DNA of 8,046 nucleotides from Pseudomonadota bacterium (GTDB lineage Bacteria; Pseudomonadota; Alphaproteobacteria; Rhizobiales; Xanthobacteraceae), in contig JAEYVN010000033.1 of the NCBI GenBank assembly GCA_023431725.1, forward strand, positions 1 to 8,046, read 5' to 3'. The position numbers were made by a program, and so were the translations under genes. Below, piece after piece: positions 5,639 through 8,046 of this stretch. The notes under the pieces are model-generated. The model saw nothing but the letters and a program-made list of their open reading frames with translations, made no database searches and was not told where the DNA came from. Position 1 is the stretch's first letter, and every line of letters starts with the position of its first letter.

Positions 5639-6109
5639 ATGAAAATCAGGGGAGATGTCAGCGGCTCCTATACGGCAATGGCCGCTCGGCAGAGGCGGAC
5701 ACCTGCGTCAGCGCATGAGACCGTGTCGCCGGTCGCGCAGGCTCCCTCGGCCCAGGTGCGGACACACGATTTCAGCCACATCACGTCGCATCAGATGAAG
5801 AGCGTCGCCAAGGGCCTGTTCGACACCGGCAAGATTGGCCTCAGCCACCTGTTCCTTCTGGATAATACCGAGCTCCCCCTCGGCAAGCCCGGCCCGAATG
5901 GCGAGTTCGTCGCCTATACGCCGGAAGAGCGCGAGAGCTTTCGCAACACGCCGATGAACTACATGGACATCATCAAGGACGTGATTGGCGCTCTCGAGCG
6001 TCAGGGCAAGGCGGCAGATCCGACATCCGGCTATCAAAGCTGGCGGGAATTGCTCGGCGCCCTGGAAGACAGCCAGGGGGCCGTATCCGGCATCGACGTG
6101 CGCGTCTGA
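5639..6109 (+). CDS. Conserved-looking protein of unknown function (156 aa)
   Basis: Not recognised. The start is the ATG at 5639, because GGAGG (5629-5633) stands 5 bases before it; an earlier in-frame ATG at 5558 lies inside the promoter-like motif and lacks such a site. The product has no signal peptide or membrane segment. Residues 1-45 are basic, then rich in Ala, Pro, Ser and Val, and look disordered. Residues 46-85 begin with HITSHQMKSVAKGLFDTGKI, followed by GLSHLFLLDNTELPLG, and look like a short helical module. After a Gly/Pro-rich loop (81-100) come two probable helices, about 107-122 and 133-146. The gene converges with the EAL gene with only 21 bases between the stops, and both share a sigma-54-like motif upstream. 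A role linked to the EAL protein is possible but unproven. Confidence 0.8.
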   Translation: MKIRGDVSGSYTAMAARQRRTPASAHETVSPVAQAPSAQVRTHDFSHITSHQMKSVAKGLFDTGKIGLSHLFLLDNTELPLGKPGPNGEFVAYTPEERESFRNTPMNYMDIIKDVIGALERQGKAADPTSGYQSWRELLGALEDSQGAVSGIDVRV

Positions 6110-6130
6110 TCAGAAGCGACGCCCGGTCGA

Positions 6131-7606
6131 TTACATCGCCGGTTGAGCGACCAAACCAGCCATCCCCGAGGAAGGCGCCGAACGCTGCGGCTCCGCCACC
6201 GCGGGGCTGACCTGCACAGCTTCGGCGCGCTGGGCGGACGTCGCCTGCAGCGCTTCGGCGCGGACCGGACGCGGCGCCGAGAACAGGAAGCCCTGGCCGA
6301 AGCGCACATCGTAGTCGAGCAGGTCGATGACCGTGGCCTCGGTTTCGATGCGCTCGGCGATCAGGCTGATGCCGTGACGACCGAGGAGATCGGACAGATC
6401 GGCGGCGTGAATGTCGGACGACGAACTGCTTTTGCTCAGCAGAAGGTTGGCCGGCACCTTGACGAAGCGCACGCCGAGATCGGCCAGATCGCGCGGTCCC
6501 ATCCGCAGGTCGCTGACACGATCCATCGAGAAGCGGAAACCGAGCGAGCTGATCGACGCCAGGCTCTCCTGTTCGAGCGGCCCCATGCCACGCAGCGCAT
6601 CCTGCGTGAATTCCAGCGTCAGCGACGACGCCAGGGCCCGGTTCGCTTCCAGGAAGTCATAGAACTGACGGAAGACATCGGTATCGTTGAGCGTCGGCAT
6701 CGACACATTGCAGAACAGGCCGATTTCGCGATTTTGCAGCATCAACCGGCGCAGCACCTGAACGCAGCGGAAGAGCTGCATGTTGTCGATGCGCGGCAGC
6801 AGATTGGCCTTTTCGGCATCGGCCATGAAATCGGCCGGCAGGATGAGCGTGCCGTCCTGCATGCGCAGCCGGGTCATCGCTTCGTAATAGCGCACCTTGC
6901 GTTGCGGCAAGGTCAGGACCGGCTGCAGATAAAGGTCCATGCGGTTATCGTCGATGGCGTCGCGGACAACGGCCGCGATCTCCTCATGCTTCTTGCCCTT
7001 GAAGGGTCCGGTCGCCGCTGCCGTTTCAACGACAGGCGCGGGCTTGGCCATCTCGACTGCAGCAACAACCTGCGGCGCCGGCGCATCCTGATGCACGACG
7101 GCCGCAACAGCAGTGACCGGAGCGGCGGCCACCTCTTGCGGTGCCTCGACAGGCTCAGGTCCGGCTGCGGCAAGCGCGGCCAGAAGCGCCGTAGGCTGCT
7201 CACGCAGCTCGATCAGACGCGTCTCGTGTTCTGCCAAGGTCTCGGCAAGATGCTTGACGAGTTCGCCGAGTTCGCTGATTTCGGCCGCCATGCCCTCGTT
7301 CGGCCCCGGCGCCCGGCGCGACGCTTCCAGGCTTTCAAGAGCGATCTGGCGACGCGTCATTTCCGCGACCTGCCGGGCGAGGTCTGCCGTGCCACGCGAC
7401 AGATCGGTGATCTGCTTGGCGACATGATCGCGGTCCTGCACCCGCACCGCCACCGTATTGTACAACGCCAGGCCGGCCATTGCCGTCAGCGCAATCAAGA
7501 TCGCTTCCGTCCCGGTGAGGCCGAAGACCAGGTAGCCAATGGCACCGAGCGACACTGCGATGAGAACCATGCAGATAGCAATGAATATCGCCGCAAGTCT
7601 CAGCAT
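6131..7606 (-). CDS. Membrane-anchored degenerate EAL-domain protein, TipF-like
   Basis: A 491-residue protein. Two hydrophobic helices at about 4-28 and 33-55 anchor it in the inner membrane. A probable coiled coil follows (58-136), then an Ala/Val/Pro-rich linker (138-198), an EAL domain (about 207-448), and an Ala/Gln/Pro-rich tail. This architecture matches Caulobacter TipF, a c-di-GMP receptor that helps place and assemble the flagellum. Using P. aeruginosa RocR as guide, the active-site positions are Gln228, Glu242 (in EAM instead of EAL), Asn300, Glu332, Asp362, Lys383, Glu418 and Gln438. The second Asp of the usual DDFGTG loop is Arg363, in MDRVSD. Phosphodiesterase activity is therefore doubtful, and c-di-GMP binding is more likely. 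The ATG at 7606 has only a weak ribosome site (GGGA). A sigma-54-like motif lies upstream. Confidence 0.9.
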   Translation of the reverse strand: MLRLAAIFIAICMVLIAVSLGAIGYLVFGLTGTEAILIALTAMAGLALYNTVAVRVQDRDHVAKQITDLSRGTADLARQVAEMTRRQIALESLEASRRAPGPNEGMAAEISELGELVKHLAETLAEHETRLIELREQPTALLAALAAAGPEPVEAPQEVAAAPVTAVAAVVHQDAPAPQVVAAVEMAKPAPVVETAAATGPFKGKKHEEIAAVVRDAIDDNRMDLYLQPVLTLPQRKVRYYEAMTRLRMQDGTLILPADFMADAEKANLLPRIDNMQLFRCVQVLRRLMLQNREIGLFCNVSMPTLNDTDVFRQFYDFLEANRALASSLTLEFTQDALRGMGPLEQESLASISSLGFRFSMDRVSDLRMGPRDLADLGVRFVKVPANLLLSKSSSSSDIHAADLSDLLGRHGISLIAERIETEATVIDLLDYDVRFGQGFLFSAPRPVRAEALQATSAQRAEAVQVSPAVAEPQRSAPSSGMAGLVAQPAM

Positions 7607-7644
7607 CGTAGTCCCATACTGGGCAGTTGAGCCCGCCCCTCCGC

Positions 7645-7661
7645 CGCAAATGATTCGCCCA
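7645..7661 (-). promoter_or_regulatory. Sigma-54-like -24/-12 promoter for the EAL gene
   Basis: Read on the minus strand from 7661, the sequence is TGGGCGAATCATTTGCG, with GG and GC exactly ten bases apart. It is identical to the motif before the 156-residue gene in 12 of the first 16 positions, and all four differences fall in the central spacer. Taken alone, its match to the sigma-54 consensus is modest (GGC and TTGC intact). Transcription would start near 7634, about 28 bases before the ATG at 7606. Confidence 0.45.
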
Positions 7662-7665
7662 TCAG

Positions 7666-7714
7666 ATCAACAATGTTCACGAGCCGCCAGCGAAGCGCAA
7701 GCGTATCAACAATG
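7666..7714. repeat. Direct repeat ATCAACAATG, two copies
   Basis: Exact 10-bp copies at 7666-7675 and 7705-7714, 39 bases apart, lie directly upstream of the sigma-54-like element of the EAL gene (minus strand reads CATTGTTGAT). They could be activator sites at about -32 to -41 and -71 to -80 relative to the predicted start. The second copy touches the hairpin at 7713-7729, so part of it may belong to a terminator. Confidence 0.35.
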
Positions 7715-7729
7715 AAGTCTGTGACTTCA
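7713..7729 (-). terminator. Probable terminator of the glycosyltransferase gene
   Basis: TGAAGTC (7713-7719) and GACTTCA (7723-7729) form a perfect 7-bp stem with a 3-base loop, starting 5 bases past the minus-strand stop at 7735. On the minus strand the stem is followed by TTGTTGAT, a short T-rich but interrupted run. The position fits an intrinsic terminator better than the sequence does. Confidence 0.45.
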
Positions 7730-7734
7730 ACGGC

Positions 7735-8046
7735 TTAGTTGCGCGGCGGGATGAGCCAATAAGCGATACGAGTCGGTGTCGCGTTGCGCTGGCGCGGCAA
7801 TTCGATGACGACAGGCTCGCCCTCCGCGCCGAAGGTTCGCCGCCATTCGTTCACATGCGCAAAAGGCAGACCCGCTTCCCAGACGACGATCGCGCCACGC
7901 TTCTTCACATCGTCCATGTCGATCCAGGGACTGACCTGAGCGCGGCCATGGACGATCACGCGCGGACGATCCGGCGAATAGACTGCGACATTGTTGGCGG
8001 CGAATTCCGTACCCGCGACGTAAGGGAGCGGTGTGCCGAACTTCTC
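7735..8046 (-). CDS. C-terminal part of a probable GT39-type membrane glycosyltransferase
   Basis: The frame is open from the right edge of the window to the stop at 7735 and gives the last 103 residues of a longer protein. The fragment runs from KFGTPLPYVAGTEFAANNVA near its start, through YSPDRPRVIVHG and SPWIDMDDVKKRGAIVVW, to an end in AYWLIPPRN. From memory this resembles the soluble C-terminal region of the rhizobial GT39/ArnT-like family, whose membrane domain transfers sugars from a polyprenyl-phosphate carrier on the periplasmic side. The membrane part and the catalytic Asp/Glu motifs are outside the window, so substrate and full identity cannot be judged. A Met at 7959 is internal, not a start, because the family-like sequence continues upstream of it. 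Confidence 0.65.
   Translation of the reverse strand, partial: EKFGTPLPYVAGTEFAANNVAVYSPDRPRVIVHGRAQVSPWIDMDDVKKRGAIVVWEAGLPFAHVNEWRRTFGAEGEPVVIELPRQRNATPTRIAYWLIPPRN

Noticed and set aside
6143..7630. Plus-strand open frame of 495 codons
   Set aside because: It is antisense to the EAL gene, has no recognisable domain and is rich in Arg, Gln and His, as expected for a GC-rich shadow frame.
7735..7959. Complete small gene of 74 codons
   Set aside because: The frame continues open to the window edge with glycosyltransferase-like sequence, so the Met at 7959 is internal.

Overview
The window is GC-rich, densely coded DNA that fits an alphaproteobacterium, most likely a Rhizobiales relative of Bradyrhizobium, Rhodopseudomonas or Xanthobacteraceae. 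The main clues are the ribF-ileS gene pair, a class IIA HAD protein with a DVWG motif, a TipF-like EAL protein, and an intergenic palindrome of a type common in rhizobial genomes. No tool was run. Family calls come from reading translated sequence and from memory of family motifs.

Layout. Positions 1-2250 hold a minus-strand housekeeping block: a MaoC-type (R)-hydratase, then ribF (riboflavin kinase/FAD synthetase), then the N-terminal part of ileS, which runs off the left edge. A rhizobial-type palindrome and a perfect GC-rich hairpin lie between maoC and ribF. Positions 2251-4521 form a plus-strand group: a single-domain CheY-like response regulator, a TetR-family repressor and an EamA-type exporter. 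The repressor and exporter genes are each preceded by a nearly identical 14-bp operator (AGACC-N4-GGTCT), so they look like one small repressor/efflux cassette. Positions 4585-5442 hold a minus-strand HAD-IIA phosphatase-like gene.

Positions 5443-7734 hold a convergent pair: a 156-residue protein of unknown function on the plus strand and, on the minus strand, a membrane-anchored protein with a coiled coil and a degenerate EAL domain. The EAL protein resembles Caulobacter TipF, a c-di-GMP receptor in flagellar assembly. Both genes carry the same bipartite motif upstream, TGGGCG-N4-ATTTGC. It has the GG-N10-GC spacing of a sigma-54 promoter, which suggests that the two genes are co-expressed. 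The right edge (7735-8046) holds the C-terminal 103 residues of a probable GT39-type membrane glycosyltransferase.

How the genes may work together. ribF and ileS are essential metabolism and translation genes. The CheY-like protein and the TipF-like protein both point towards motility or c-di-GMP signalling, but no flagellar or che cluster is visible. The most interesting points are the shared promoter-like motif, the double operator with a possible NemR-like Cys/Lys redox switch in the repressor, and the loss of one metal-binding Asp in an otherwise intact EAL site. No RNA genes, CRISPR arrays, insertion sequences or origins were seen, and no gap without a gene exceeds about 210 bases.
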